Below are positions 25,151-34,779 of a stretch of DNA of 64,000 bases, one piece after another. Origin of the DNA: an uncultured Lachnospiraceae bacterium (GTDB taxonomy: Bacteria > Bacillota > Clostridia > Lachnospirales > Lachnospiraceae). The DNA lies in the NCBI GenBank assembly GCA_910587095.1, contig CAJUMJ010000003.1:65178-129177 (forward strand), written 5' to 3'. The position numbers were made by a program, and so were the translations under genes. The notes beneath the pieces were generated by a model. That model searched no databases. It saw only the letters and a list, made by a program, of their open reading frames with translations, and was not told where the DNA came from. Every line of letters begins with the position of its first letter. Positions within the stretch are counted from its first letter, which is position 1.

Positions 25151-28100
25151 TTACTGCACAATATGTACAATACTGTCATCCGCGCCTGTTGTCTTGATCG
25201 TATAACCAAGTTCTATCGCATCGCCAATATATCTGTCCTGAATTGTATCAGGGTAGTCAAACGGTGTCGCTGCCACAATGGGAGTCCAGATCGTAATGCT
25301 GTGTTCTCCCTGTGATGCAACATCGTAAGTGCCTTCTACAATGCCAGGTGTCCTCTTATCGGGAGCCAGTTGGTTCGTATAGAACTTCATCTTCTGCAGG
25401 TTGCTGGAAATACCATTTTCATGACTTACACACATCGTATAAGTGACTGTTGTTACAGAATAATCAGCACTATATTTAATATCCCTCTCAAATACAACAG
25501 GAGTATCATAGATTCCTGAATAACTGTAAACGGTATCAGGATTGTCACTCATAAATACATACAAGTCATTGAATACGTTTGCTCCCGTTACAAGGTTTAC
25601 TGCTAATCTATCAAGGATACTATAACTACTGATATATGCTCTAGCAGAACTTGTATAGAACGGAGCTGTCCTTCCATCTTTACCTGTCAAAGCGCTGATA
25701 TTCGCATACTGTCTGCTGTTTGCAGGAACATCATTGTACCGTTTCTGTACCCTGTTAGATGTACCAAGAATATCATTCTGCCCGTCATCTGATCCAAAGT
25801 ATCTCGCAAGATACTGAGTCAGGAAGCTGTTTTCATACTTCAATGTTACACGAAGTTCAAAGCCCTGTCCCGCAGATACAATGGCGAACTTATTCTGGTT
25901 CACCATATCGATCCATGCATCCGTCAGATTGCCGTATACATCTTTATCCTCTATGTAATCTGCCCCCTGTGCTTCCAGTTCCTTCTTATACTTGGAAGTA
26001 TAATTACTCTTAAAGAGTACCTGACTGATGTAGTAACTTTCTGTCTGCGTTTTGCCTGCATTTCTAAACTGTCCTACCGCAGATTGTATGGACTTTCCAT
26101 TATAACTGTAATTGGTCTTTGAATACTTGAAGAACATAATGGATTTTCTCCTGCTAGGGAATGTCATTTTGTTGTTCCTGTTGCTTGGATTATATTCAAA
26201 ATCATACTGTGTATACGTCTTTGTGTGGCTGTCCACAATCGTCTTTGTTTCACCGTTACTTAACTTGGTCACAAATGAAGTCGTAGGACTCATATGGTGC
26301 AGCACATTGTCGTCCTGATTATATTGGTCAGGCACATTATTGGAATTACTGATGTTCTGTGGCCTCATCTCTTCCACATTAGGATTCATAGCAGGATAGA
26401 TGTCGGAAACATAGGACTGTTCATTAGGCGGATAATATCCATCTTTTGCTGAAACACTGACTGTCCTACCTATATCAGAACCAGATACCGCTGCTCCTGT
26501 ATAATGATCCTCATAGATCAGCCTGTCATGGTTAGGGTATATCTTCATTGCCATTGTTTCCTTAGGCAGCGCCGTCATCGTAGCAAGCACAGTGGGGATC
26601 TCCCTCTGGATATAAGTCCTTCCTGTCTTGATATGATCAACAACCACTGTATTTCCATAAGAGGCACCTGTCTGCGATGCTCCCGTGGAGCCCCATGAGA
26701 TCATGGTATTCACATCAAACTCATTGACATCGGAAGTGGTGTCATATGGAGTTGTATTCTCATCATTCTCTGTCTGTCCATCATGTGATCTCTGCTTGTT
26801 CTCATAAATAGTCGCTTTCGGGTTTACCACATCTACCGTATAATACAGGTTGTAGTTCAGATCATGGTTATCCCTGTCCCTATTTTGATAGATATGCTCC
26901 GTGATACCTGCTCCTGTATTTTGTACGAAATTAGAGACTTTAATATCCACATCTGACTGCCATACCTTATTCTTTACCGCAAATGTCCTATACTCGTTAT
27001 TCTGTGTATAAACAGTATGCGCTGGAATAGGGGTATTGGATTGAGGTCCGCCAGGTCCCGTATACTCTGAACTAAAATATCCGACTCCTCCAACGTTATT
27101 GTGTTCCTCAAAACTATAGAACCAATTTGTATACTGAGTTGCAGTCATCTTATCTTTGGCGTAATTATAGGCTTCATCAAAATAATTCTTTGTGAAATTG
27201 TCGTTCTCACCCACATTGATATAAGCTGTTCCATAGACCAATGCGGAAGTGAAAACCTCTGGCTCTGTATCAAACTCCCATACGACAAGCATATCATTGT
27301 GGGAAGGCTTGGATACCGTAAAGTCAGTCTTTAACGGAGAACCATTATTTGATGTGATACTTCCCGCATCTTTATTGTCATAGTTATCATCAAATTGGTC
27401 TGTAACAAGTGCATCCAGATAAACTTGGTCATTCCACGAATCTTCACTGTCCCATGTATAGGCACCATTCAACGTGTAAGCTGTCTCAGGTGTCGCATAC
27501 ATTCCCCTGATCGTAATGTCAGTCAAATCCTGTACCAGCTTCGCATGTGGCACATTGATGGAACTCTTGGAGAATCTGTCTCCTGAAAGCCCTGTACGAA
27601 GCTCATAGATTGGTGTTGTATTCTCTGGTGCCTGCATCCTTGCCAGATAATTATACTGATAATAAGGTTTATTCTGTAAGGAGAATTCAATCCTGAATCC
27701 CTTGGATGCACCTTTATAAGAATAGATATACTTCAAATGGTACTTCTCACCAACCCTCAAATGGTCTGCATGTTTGATCACCTTTCCATTAGGAGCAGTA
27801 TAAGTCAAGTTATTCCATTCATCGTGGTCTGCAATAAGCAGGATTTCCGTATCTGTTTCTGCGGGGAATTCGTGCGGAACTGTTTCCACTTTGATATAAC
27901 AGATTTCAGGATCGATCAGTTTCTGTCCCCTTGCATAAACACCAGCCACATCCTGCCAGTCGATATATTTTCCCGTAATATCCTGTGTACCTGTATTATA
28001 GTGCCATTTCCCACAACACCAAACCACTTCGCAGTTGCTAGAAGGCTGTCCATTCCAATATTGATTTCCACCCTTGTTTTTATAATACGGACATACAGTT

Positions 28101-29647
28101 TTGTGTTTGCATGATTCTGTATGAGAATGTGTTGTATTATGTGTTCCATGATTTTTAGTACAAGTTTCACCTTCTGCAAGAGTGCAGTCACATTCATTAG
28201 CTACTGGACCTGAGTTTATTTCTCCTTTGCAATTTGTATATGCTTCAAGTGCCGTATCGCTACAAAACCAGTTACAAGCTGGAGAATAATCATGGCTATG
28301 ATTATAAATTGAGCCACTGGTCTGTTTCCTTCCACTGCCTGCTTCTTCATAATAATTTGCAGGATATTCGCTATTATAATCTGGTGTAAGATAAGTATAT
28401 GTGAATGTTACTTCTTCGCCCTCTAAGTCCCATCTATAAAAATCTGGCAGTTTAAAGACACCATCCGCAGGTTCCAATCCACTTTTTGACGGAGCACTGG
28501 TCGCATTAACTGCTCCTGATGCACTGATTGTCAGTGTCCCATCTCCATTATTTGTTACTGTACAGCCAGGTACACTGAACTCAAAATAATCCAATACTCC
28601 ATTATGGTCAGAAACAGTCGCCGTATAAAGACGCTGTTCTTCATCCCAATAAAGTTTGATAGGTTCACATCTTTCAGGTTTCTTTTGTGAAAAACTTGGG
28701 ACTGTTCTCATATTGGTTGTTTTCCACACCACTTGGCGGTAAAGTTTCATTGCTTCATACTGACCACCGATAGTGGTTTTAATATATCCATCACAGCTTC
28801 CTGAATAACTACTTGAACCACTAACTCCGTATACTCCAGTAGAATCTTTGTAGACAACAATTAATCTATCACCTGTCCCACCTATAGTTGTAACAAATCC
28901 AAATTCAATTCCCCAATCAAAAGCCTGTTTTGCCTGATACTTTGCTTTTTCGCTATATCCTGCTGCATCAGGATCTTCCCAACAATAGTAATTAGTAATT
29001 GCCTGAGCATAAACTTGTGGCATACTAAATCCTGCCTCGGCATAACTTATCTGTTTCATTGTCGTTGAAAATACGTCAACACATCCCTCGTGTCCTGTCA
29101 GTAAGTTTGCTAAAACAACCTCTAAGTAAAACTTTCTAACGTTGCCTCCACCATATCTGTTATGATAAGGATCGTCTTCATCATCATCTTTATCCTCGTC
29201 AAAAGCCTCCTGCCAAGCATTTGATGTAGGTGCCCCTGCTGTACTTGTTTGAGTCGCATCAGTGTGATCTCCATTAATGGTCCACCCACCCCAGCCGCGA
29301 AATAGCTGTAGTTCCGTACCACCTTCTACGTTGTATAACAGATAACGCATACAGCCTGCAATAGTTCCTGCATAATCTCCACGTGAAGCACTGCCTTCAA
29401 TATATACCATCTGTAATTCAGAAACAGAACTTCTAAATGGATATCCTCGTTGGATACAATACACGGGCTTACCATTGATATATGCCATCATTCCCCTATG
29501 ATCATCAAATCCAATAACACCAAGAGATATGCTCTCCGCTCTCGCTGTTATTGGCTTATTTACAAAACATAGCGCCATTAGCATAAGCAAGAGAATTTTT
29601 ATGTATATAAATTTTCTTCCAATTTTTTTCTCTTTCATAATTTTCAT
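25151..29647 (-). CDS. Very large secreted surface protein with thioester-domain-like N-terminus
   Basis: The 1,498-residue product has a signal peptide (hydrophobic residues 14-30, likely cleavage after ITARA). Cys64 in KPVYCIQRGYP and Gln215 in MPQVYAQAITNYYCW resemble the Cys and Gln that form the internal thioester of Gram-positive adhesins. This assignment is by motif only. A Cys/His-rich segment lies around residues 470-560, and the rest is Tyr/Asn/Thr-rich and beta-like. No LPXTG-type sorting signal or membrane anchor occurs at the C-terminus, which ends DDSIVHIVQ. The role is probably adhesion or an element-encoded surface function. Its Shine-Dalgarno is separated from the ATG by a hairpin (29649-29673). 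Confidence 0.82.
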   Translation of the reverse strand: MKIMKEKKIGRKFIYIKILLLMLMALCFVNKPITARAESISLGVIGFDDHRGMMAYINGKPVYCIQRGYPFRSSVSELQMVYIEGSASRGDYAGTIAGCMRYLLYNVEGGTELQLFRGWGGWTINGDHTDATQTSTAGAPTSNAWQEAFDEDKDDDEDDPYHNRYGGGNVRKFYLEVVLANLLTGHEGCVDVFSTTMKQISYAEAGFSMPQVYAQAITNYYCWEDPDAAGYSEKAKYQAKQAFDWGIEFGFVTTIGGTGDRLIVVYKDSTGVYGVSGSSSYSGSCDGYIKTTIGGQYEAMKLYRQVVWKTTNMRTVPSFSQKKPERCEPIKLYWDEEQRLYTATVSDHNGVLDYFEFSVPGCTVTNNGDGTLTISASGAVNATSAPSKSGLEPADGVFKLPDFYRWDLEGEEVTFTYTYLTPDYNSEYPANYYEEAGSGRKQTSGSIYNHSHDYSPACNWFCSDTALEAYTNCKGEINSGPVANECDCTLAEGETCTKNHGTHNTTHSHTESCKHKTVCPYYKNKGGNQYWNGQPSSNCEVVWCCGKWHYNTGTQDITGKYIDWQDVAGVYARGQKLIDPEICYIKVETVPHEFPAETDTEILLIADHDEWNNLTYTAPNGKVIKHADHLRVGEKYHLKYIYSYKGASKGFRIEFSLQNKPYYQYNYLARMQAPENTTPIYELRTGLSGDRFSKSSINVPHAKLVQDLTDITIRGMYATPETAYTLNGAYTWDSEDSWNDQVYLDALVTDQFDDNYDNKDAGSITSNNGSPLKTDFTVSKPSHNDMLVVWEFDTEPEVFTSALVYGTAYINVGENDNFTKNYFDEAYNYAKDKMTATQYTNWFYSFEEHNNVGGVGYFSSEYTGPGGPQSNTPIPAHTVYTQNNEYRTFAVKNKVWQSDVDIKVSNFVQNTGAGITEHIYQNRDRDNHDLNYNLYYTVDVVNPKATIYENKQRSHDGQTENDENTTPYDTTSDVNEFDVNTMISWGSTGASQTGASYGNTVVVDHIKTGRTYIQREIPTVLATMTALPKETMAMKIYPNHDRLIYEDHYTGAAVSGSDIGRTVSVSAKDGYYPPNEQSYVSDIYPAMNPNVEEMRPQNISNSNNVPDQYNQDDNVLHHMSPTTSFVTKLSNGETKTIVDSHTKTYTQYDFEYNPSNRNNKMTFPSRRKSIMFFKYSKTNYSYNGKSIQSAVGQFRNAGKTQTESYYISQVLFKSNYTSKYKKELEAQGADYIEDKDVYGNLTDAWIDMVNQNKFAIVSAGQGFELRVTLKYENSFLTQYLARYFGSDDGQNDILGTSNRVQKRYNDVPANSRQYANISALTGKDGRTAPFYTSSARAYISSYSILDRLAVNLVTGANVFNDLYVFMSDNPDTVYSYSGIYDTPVVFERDIKYSADYSVTTVTYTMCVSHENGISSNLQKMKFYTNQLAPDKRTPGIVEGTYDVASQGEHSITIWTPIVAATPFDYPDTIQDRYIGDAIELGYTIKTTGADDSIVHIVQ

Positions 29648-29691
29648 AAAAAACTACGTCTTACATAGTTTTTCTTTTCGTCTCCTCCTTT
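29645..29691 (-). promoter_or_regulatory. Hairpin between Shine-Dalgarno and start of the large surface protein
   Basis: On the minus strand AAAGGAGGAG (29691-29682) lies 34 bases before the ATG (29647), too far for normal initiation. Between them AAAAACTA and TAGTTTTT form an eight-base stem with a nine-base loop (29673-29649). Folding would leave about nine bases between the two, the ideal spacing. The loop region also holds an ATG-TAA minimal frame. Confidence 0.55.
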
Positions 29692-30054
29692 CATCGTTTT
29701 TGAAGTTTTCTTTTTTATTATAGATAAACGGCGTATTTGTTATTATGAATTTGGGGAGAACGATACAGATGACATCATATACATGACTTATACGTTAACA
29801 TATGGTATGATATCAATATGCTTTTTAAGCATTTAAGGAACAGAAGAACATAAATTAAGTCTTTGCTTGTTTCATCCTCTACAAAGCCTAAAAATCAATG
29901 AGTTTAATGCTATTGCGGAATCAACAACCTCGCTGCAAACTAATAAGGTATGCGATGCGAAGCTAACCAAATCAAAAACATAATATTTGTTATACTAGTT
30001 CTCTAATTTTAAATTTACCCTACGGTCTTTGCATATAATTTAAGGAGATAAAAA
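29692..30054. other. AT-rich intergenic region between divergent genes
   Basis: About 360 bases between the large surface-protein gene and a divergent membrane-protein pair. TATAAT-like boxes occur on both strands (for example near 29720 and 30033), but no convincing -35 partner was found. AAGGAGA precedes the GTG start at 30055. No open frame here looks coding. Confidence 0.5.
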
Positions 30055-30459
30055 GTGAAAAAGAACATACATGAGATAATCAATAATAAAGAATTTGTAA
30101 CAGCAATCCGTGTGCCTCTATTTTTTTCTGTACTTATTAGTCTTATGGATATTTCTATACAGGGTGAAAATATATTGTGGGACATTGATTGGATTGGATT
30201 TATAAAAACATTTGGATTATGCATCTATAGCACCGTATTCCCAAATATTTGTATAGAATTATTTTCCAAAAATTTTTCTAAAGAAAAATTTATAAATTAT
30301 TTATTCTTACTTATTTTTGCCTTAATATGCTTAATATTTCTAATGCTTACATTAGTACTAAAGAAAAACTGTTTAATTGTTATCTCAAGTTTAGCAAGTA
30401 TACCGCTTTTATTATTTAGTTCTTACTGCTTTTATCCTAGAAAGGATAACCATGAATAA
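30055..30459 (+). CDS. Small integral membrane protein A of a coupled pair
   Basis: The 134-residue product starts at GTG with AAGGAGA six bases upstream. It has about four hydrophobic segments with few charged residues apart from a Lys-rich linker (LFSKNFSKEKFINY). No family is recognised. The next gene starts eight bases before this one ends, so the two are probably translated together. Two-gene small membrane pairs of this sort can be transporter halves, immunity proteins or sensors; the sequence does not decide. Confidence 0.65.
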   Translation: MKKNIHEIINNKEFVTAIRVPLFFSVLISLMDISIQGENILWDIDWIGFIKTFGLCIYSTVFPNICIELFSKNFSKEKFINYLFLLIFALICLIFLMLTLVLKKNCLIVISSLASIPLLLFSSYCFYPRKDNHE

Positions 30460-30955
30460 TCATATTAATAATCTACTAACAAACAAAAGCAAACTCTATA
30501 GTTTTGTATGCAGGCTCTCCAATGCATATTGTAGTGCTTGTATTCTTGGCTTCTTTTGTTGTATTATCGCATTTTTTAAACTTATGCCATTTAAAATGCA
30601 TCATAATATATCTTTCATTATTCTAGAATTCCTAGTACTTTCTTTCAATTTACCAGAATGGCTTGTAACAAAACATATTTTAGGGAAAAACTTGGAGCAA
30701 TTGATTATTAACATAAACCTTATCTATAAAGTAAGTTTTGTAATATCATCTCCCGTTGTTATATTAAGCATATTCCTGATTGGATCAAGTTCCATTATAA
30801 TGATTTATGGCTTATATTTTGCAGACTATAACGCCAAAATCATTGGGATACTACTGTGTTATTATACGCTATTATGCTCATCGTTTTTTAATTTCCTTTT
30901 TATAATGACTATAAATGCATTATTTAATAAAGAAGAAATGAATTCAACTAATTAG
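30452..30955 (+). CDS. Small integral membrane protein B of a coupled pair
   Basis: The 167-residue product has four or five membrane segments and no recognised motif. AAAGGA lies inside the end of the preceding frame, just before the ATG. A minus-strand terminator of the lipoprotein gene lies beyond its stop codon, so the genes converge. Function is unknown. Confidence 0.65.
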   Translation: MNNHINNLLTNKSKLYSFVCRLSNAYCSACILGFFCCIIAFFKLMPFKMHHNISFIILEFLVLSFNLPEWLVTKHILGKNLEQLIININLIYKVSFVISSPVVILSIFLIGSSSIIMIYGLYFADYNAKIIGILLCYYTLLCSSFFNFLFIMTINALFNKEEMNSTN

Positions 30956-31018
30956 AATGCACTCCAAATTTTATAATTGGTTATTAGTTTCAAAAAACTT
31001 AGTAAAATATAAAATTCT

Positions 31019-31048
31019 TAAAAAGACCTCAGATTTCTCCGAGGTCAT
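31019..31048 (-). terminator. Terminator of lipoprotein gene 1
   Basis: GACCTC (31025-31030) and GAGGTC (31041-31046) form the stem, with T residues following on the minus strand. The sequence is almost the same as the hairpin at 40201-40233. Confidence 0.8.
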
Positions 31049-31061
31049 TTTACTCTTTCTT

Positions 31062-31964
31062 TTAATCATGCCATTCCGTAATATAAACAGCATTTTCATC
31101 TGAATCTGTCACTTCCAAATAATATTCCGTGCAGGGATTTCCTGTGGTATCACCCATTGCAAAGGATTCCAGATTTGTAGCCGCACACCATTCAGGCTGA
31201 CCTTTTTCAAGATAAATCCAGCCTGTTCCCCAACTTGTTACCCCTTTTAAAGCAGGATTCCATGTCATGCCGCCTGCCTCAACTAAAGAGCGGTAGACCG
31301 CTATCGCCTCTTCGGGAGTGTACTTATTACTTTCTACAGGAGCAGGTGCTTCTTCCTCAGGCGTCTCTTCTACAGGTACTTTTGCCTCAGGCTCATCTAC
31401 AGTAGACTTTTCACTGATAACCTCTGAAATTTCTGCCACTTCTGAAATTTCTTCATTCTTGCCACCTTTATCCTTTAAAACAGCTACTCTGTCAAAATCT
31501 TCTGTTTTAACCAAAAATGCAGACTGAGCAAATGGAACAAAAATCCAATCTCCAATCTTTCCTACAGAATGAACCTCTATATCAGGTTTTGTATATCCTG
31601 CATAGGTAAAAAAATAGGAATAGATATCTATACTCTCCGTAAACACAAATGGACCACTTATCGTCTCCTGTTTACTCAAATCTATCTCTGATCCATCGCC
31701 AGTATCAATTTGTTTCACTACAAAGATATCTCTCTGCTCTGTATATTCCGCCTCTCCTTTTACATCTGAAACAGTCTCTTCTTTGGATTTCTCTTCTGAT
31801 TCTCTATTTCCAGAAGCAACAGGTTCCTCAGCAGCCTCTTCCAAAGCATCTTTTTGAACTACTTCCGTACTTGCCGTTTCTGTTTCTTTGCCATTGTTTC
31901 CGCAAGCTGCAAGAGAAGCAACAAGCCCTATCATTATAAATATTGATAATATTTTCTTCTTCAT
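31062..31964 (-). CDS. Secreted lipoprotein, paralogue 1
   Basis: The 300-residue product has a lipoprotein signal peptide ending in the lipobox LAAC, then a long acidic Glu/Ser/Val-rich linker. A middle segment (YTKPDIEVHSVGKIGDW ... AFLVKTEDF) resembles YTKPDITVEQV ... MVLVKAEDF of the next lipoprotein, so the two share a domain. A second acidic linker and a C-terminal domain of about 85 residues (SNKYTPEEAIAVYRSLVEAG) follow, which the paralogue lacks or replaces. AAAGGAGA lies eight bases before the ATG. It probably faces the outside of the membrane; no ligand is known. Confidence 0.8.
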   Translation of the reverse strand: MKKKILSIFIMIGLVASLAACGNNGKETETASTEVVQKDALEEAAEEPVASGNRESEEKSKEETVSDVKGEAEYTEQRDIFVVKQIDTGDGSEIDLSKQETISGPFVFTESIDIYSYFFTYAGYTKPDIEVHSVGKIGDWIFVPFAQSAFLVKTEDFDRVAVLKDKGGKNEEISEVAEISEVISEKSTVDEPEAKVPVEETPEEEAPAPVESNKYTPEEAIAVYRSLVEAGGMTWNPALKGVTSWGTGWIYLEKGQPEWCAATNLESFAMGDTTGNPCTEYYLEVTDSDENAVYITEWHD

Positions 31965-32056
31965 AATCAATCTCTCCTTTCAACAATCTGTAAAATCAAA
32001 ACCTATGATTATTAACATTTCATTATAAGCAAAACATCCCTGTATATTCCTTTTAA

Positions 32057-32096
32057 ATGATAAAAGCAGCCTGCATAACAGGTTGCCTTTATCATT
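32057..32096 (-). terminator. Terminator of lipoprotein gene 2
   Basis: An extended stem reaches from AATGATAAAAGCAGCCTG to CAGGTTGCCTTTATCATT around a short CATAA loop. Confidence 0.8.
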
Positions 32097-32113
32097 CAGT
32101 TTTCTAAAAATGG

Positions 32114-32935
32114 TTAGTTAGGATTCGCATAATACAATCTGAAATTCAGATAGCCATCACCATAATCAGTATCTAGCAGTTCAACGCAGTACGTAAAATA
32201 TTTGTACACATCGTTGATAACATACATCTGCCCAACCCAATCCTCTAGATTCTCGCAATCTTTCGGAATAGAAAATTCAATATACTCCATATCATCAGAT
32301 GGCACATCCAATAATTCATATTCCTCTTTCACCCCAGACACCATTTGGTCAAATGCTTGTTTCACATCATCTCCCGTAATGGTCACATCAGTTTTTGCTT
32401 CACGTTCAATTCCTGCCGCCGCAATGAAATCTTCTGCTTTTACAAGAACCATTTGATATTCTGGACTTTCATCTGCAAAACTAATACCATACCATTTATC
32501 ACTGGTATAAACTTGCTCCACCGTAATATCAGGCTTCGTATAACCAATAATCATTGCACGGCCAGAACCATAAAGAGTCACAGAATCTTTTAATTCGTGT
32601 GTCTCCTGAACCGCAACCAATGTACTTAAATCAAGTTCCTCTTCGGTAGCGATATCCGTTTTATCCAGTGCGAAAAAGTACTCATGCTCCGTATAAGTTG
32701 CTTCCGCATCAGCCTCCCCGTCATCAGCGATCACTTCCTCTGTCTCTGTGATCTCATCCTCCGTCTCAACGGTTACTTCCTCTGAATCCTCTTCATCTGT
32801 AACGATGATAGGCTCTTCCTCCATAACCACCTCCTGATCTGTTGCCTTTGCTCTTGCTCCGCATCCTGTTAAGGTTGCAGCCAGCACAGAGGCTGTCAAT
32901 GTTACTGCAATAATACCTAAAATTTTCTTTCTCAT
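32114..32935 (-). CDS. Secreted lipoprotein, paralogue 2
   Basis: The 273-residue product has the signal peptide MRKKILGIIAVTLTAS with lipobox LTGC, followed by an acidic linker of about 60 residues. The shared domain (GYTKPDITVEQVYTSDKWYG) comes next, then a C-terminal region with SIPKDCENLEDWVGQMYVIN. It lies 149 bases upstream of paralogue 1 on the same strand. Each gene has its own terminator and ribosome binding site, suggesting duplication rather than one operon. Function is unknown. Confidence 0.8.
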   Translation of the reverse strand: MRKKILGIIAVTLTASVLAATLTGCGARAKATDQEVVMEEEPIIVTDEEDSEEVTVETEDEITETEEVIADDGEADAEATYTEHEYFFALDKTDIATEEELDLSTLVAVQETHELKDSVTLYGSGRAMIIGYTKPDITVEQVYTSDKWYGISFADESPEYQMVLVKAEDFIAAAGIEREAKTDVTITGDDVKQAFDQMVSGVKEEYELLDVPSDDMEYIEFSIPKDCENLEDWVGQMYVINDVYKYFTYCVELLDTDYGDGYLNFRLYYANPN

Positions 32936-33314
32936 AATACATTTCTCCTTTCGATTTTAAGATTTCTACCCTTTTTATAGGCAAGTCGTTTTATTATATA
33001 CAGTGGTCTAAAAAACATAATTAGAGTATTCAATATATGTAATTTATTGTGTATGTAATATTTTGCCCTTAGTAAATTATAGCGTATATGTGTGTTTTCG
33101 TCAATGTGTTATGAAAAAAGACGGTTTTTCATACCTTTTACAAACAAATGAATGCCAAACGGAAGTTTACCTATCCAATAGTTTCTACGAAAAAACGAAA
33201 AAGCTCAATTCTTTAATATTCACAAAATTTATCTCAAATGTTATTAAAAAAACAATTCCATATATAATCTATTAGCATCTGTTAAGATGACTCATACATA
33301 AGGAGGTATTCGCT
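32936..33314. other. AT-rich intergenic region between lipoprotein 2 and a divergent gene
   Basis: About 380 bases without a convincing gene. A TATAAT at 33263-33268 lies 47 bases before the next start, but its -35 partner is poor. AAGGAGG precedes the ATG at 33315. Confidence 0.5.
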
Positions 33315-33722
33315 ATGCTGAATACTATTTTTAACTGCCTTACGGCAAAAAGAAACACATCCCCTGTTCTTGCCTTTCAGGTAACTCCTAAGGACAAGGC
33401 CATTTTTGACAAGTACTTTACGTACTATGTTAATGACGGATATTCGGAGGATGAGGCAAAACTCATCTCCGATGTTTTTCAGGACTCAGCAGATGATGCT
33501 GATGTTCATGAGAACATTGATATCCGAAACCTGCAGCCCACAAACTATTTAAGTTTGTGTTGCTTAGGTGTGGTTGGTTTATACGCTTGTCCCAAAGGGA
33601 CAAACGATAACCAGCTTATCTGTAAGTTACCGCTGGAAACAGCATTAAAACTTGCAGATGCATGGGGCATATGTTGGGAGCATACTTCAAGGCATTTCCT
33701 TGAGTATTATGCTCTCGCATAG
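33315..33722 (+). CDS. Hypothetical 135-residue protein
   Basis: No family is recognised. The product has no signal peptide; a short hydrophobic stretch (YLSLCCLGVVGLYACP) lies in the middle, and the N-terminal half is acidic. AAGGAGG lies eight bases before the ATG. A GGTGGGG/CCCCACC hairpin and then repeat copy A follow the gene, the same position that copy C takes after the LRR gene. It may be part of the same repeat-linked gene series. Confidence 0.65.
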   Translation: MLNTIFNCLTAKRNTSPVLAFQVTPKDKAIFDKYFTYYVNDGYSEDEAKLISDVFQDSADDADVHENIDIRNLQPTNYLSLCCLGVVGLYACPKGTNDNQLICKLPLETALKLADAWGICWEHTSRHFLEYYALA

Positions 33723-33730
33723 TTTCTTTT

Positions 33731-33770
33731 GGTGGGGATGAGGTAATTCTCTCCCCACCAGAAAACTTTT
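33731..33770 (+). terminator. Terminator-like hairpin after the 135-residue protein gene
   Basis: GGTGGGG (33731-33737) pairs with CCCCACC (33753-33759), followed by a weak T-rich segment (CTTTTG). Confidence 0.55.
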
Positions 33771-33903
33771 GTATGATTCAATACCTTTAATCAGGATACG
33801 TTGTTCCAAAACGTGAAATAAGAGATGTAAACAATAGAAAGGCTCTTCAATTAGAAGATTATGGGGAAGCAATGGACTGTCCCCTGAACAGATGGTACTG
33901 TTC

Positions 33904-34200
33904 AAAGGCTCATTAGCAACTTGTTTTGCTTTTGGGCCTTCTTTTATGAAAAAAGCACTTATTATACTTTCGATAATAAGGGGTGTCACAGATCGTCAAA
34001 CTTTCTTACCACCAAAGTATTTACTGTGTATTTAGATAAGAATACTATATATTCTGTAGGAAACTCTGAAAGAAAAGAAATAGAAACTGTGTTCCATGAT
34101 GGAAAGAGATGCACTTCTTTGAAGAGCAAGCAGCTTTCAGATCAGCAGGCAACTCATTCTGCATAAGCCTTCTTATCTTAACTGGCCTTCGCATATTTTG
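33904..34200 (+). repeat. Long non-coding direct repeat, copy A
   Basis: The copy starts with AAAGGCTCATTAGCAAC, which with TTGGGCCTTC further on forms a terminator-like hairpin, and ends with AACTGGCCTTCGCATATTTT. Between them lies a roughly 230-base body shared with copies B and C at high identity. Frames within it are not kept open between copies, so it is taken as non-coding. Confidence 0.85.
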
Positions 34201-34410
34201 AGAGCTGAAATAGAGGAAATTTTTCTTTTTATCCTTCTAGTACTTTAAATGCCCCTCTAAAAGGCTCTGAGATGCCCAAATTGGAGCTTTATGTGTCTAG
34301 GTGCAGATTTATAAGCCGCGAACAAAAACTGCCTAAAATCATCTCCTACAGGCTTAAGGCTAATTCAGCCTATCATGTAAAATTACCCTGCATCATATTA
34401 CTTCCAGACT

Positions 34411-34652
34411 ACTTATTATACTTTTAATAATAAGGGGTGTCACAGATCGTCAAACTTTCTTACCACCAAAGTATTTACTGTGTATTTAGATAAAAATACT
34501 ATATATTCTGTAGGAAACTCTGAAAGAAAAGAAATAGAAGCTGTGTTCCATGATGGAGGGGATGCACTTCTTTGACGGATAGGCAACTTTCAGATCAGCA
34601 GGCAGTTCACTCTGTAATAACCTTCTTATCTTAACTGGCCTTCGCATATTTT
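34411..34652 (+). repeat. Long non-coding direct repeat, copy B
   Basis: The copy holds the repeat body from ACTTATTATACTTTTAATA to TGGCCTTCGCATATTTT but lacks the leading hairpin segment found in A and C. It ends about 130 bases before the LRR gene. The 210 bases between A and B hold no convincing gene. Confidence 0.85.
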
Positions 34653-34779
34653 CAATGCTAAACCCAACTTTTTTAATTTCGTTTCTCCAAAGCACGATTT
34701 CATCCTTCTAGGCACTGATTTCCACCAAAAAAACTGCTATGCTAAAATAAAAAACTTAATTTTTGAAGGAGGAAATTTT

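Noticed and set aside
33063..33275. 70-residue plus-strand frame in the intergenic region
   Set aside because: No ribosome binding site, no recognisable composition, and it overlaps the probable promoter zone of the next gene.
33921..34166. 81-residue frame within repeat copy A
   Set aside because: The frame is not kept open in copies B and C and has no ribosome binding site; the repeat is better treated as non-coding.
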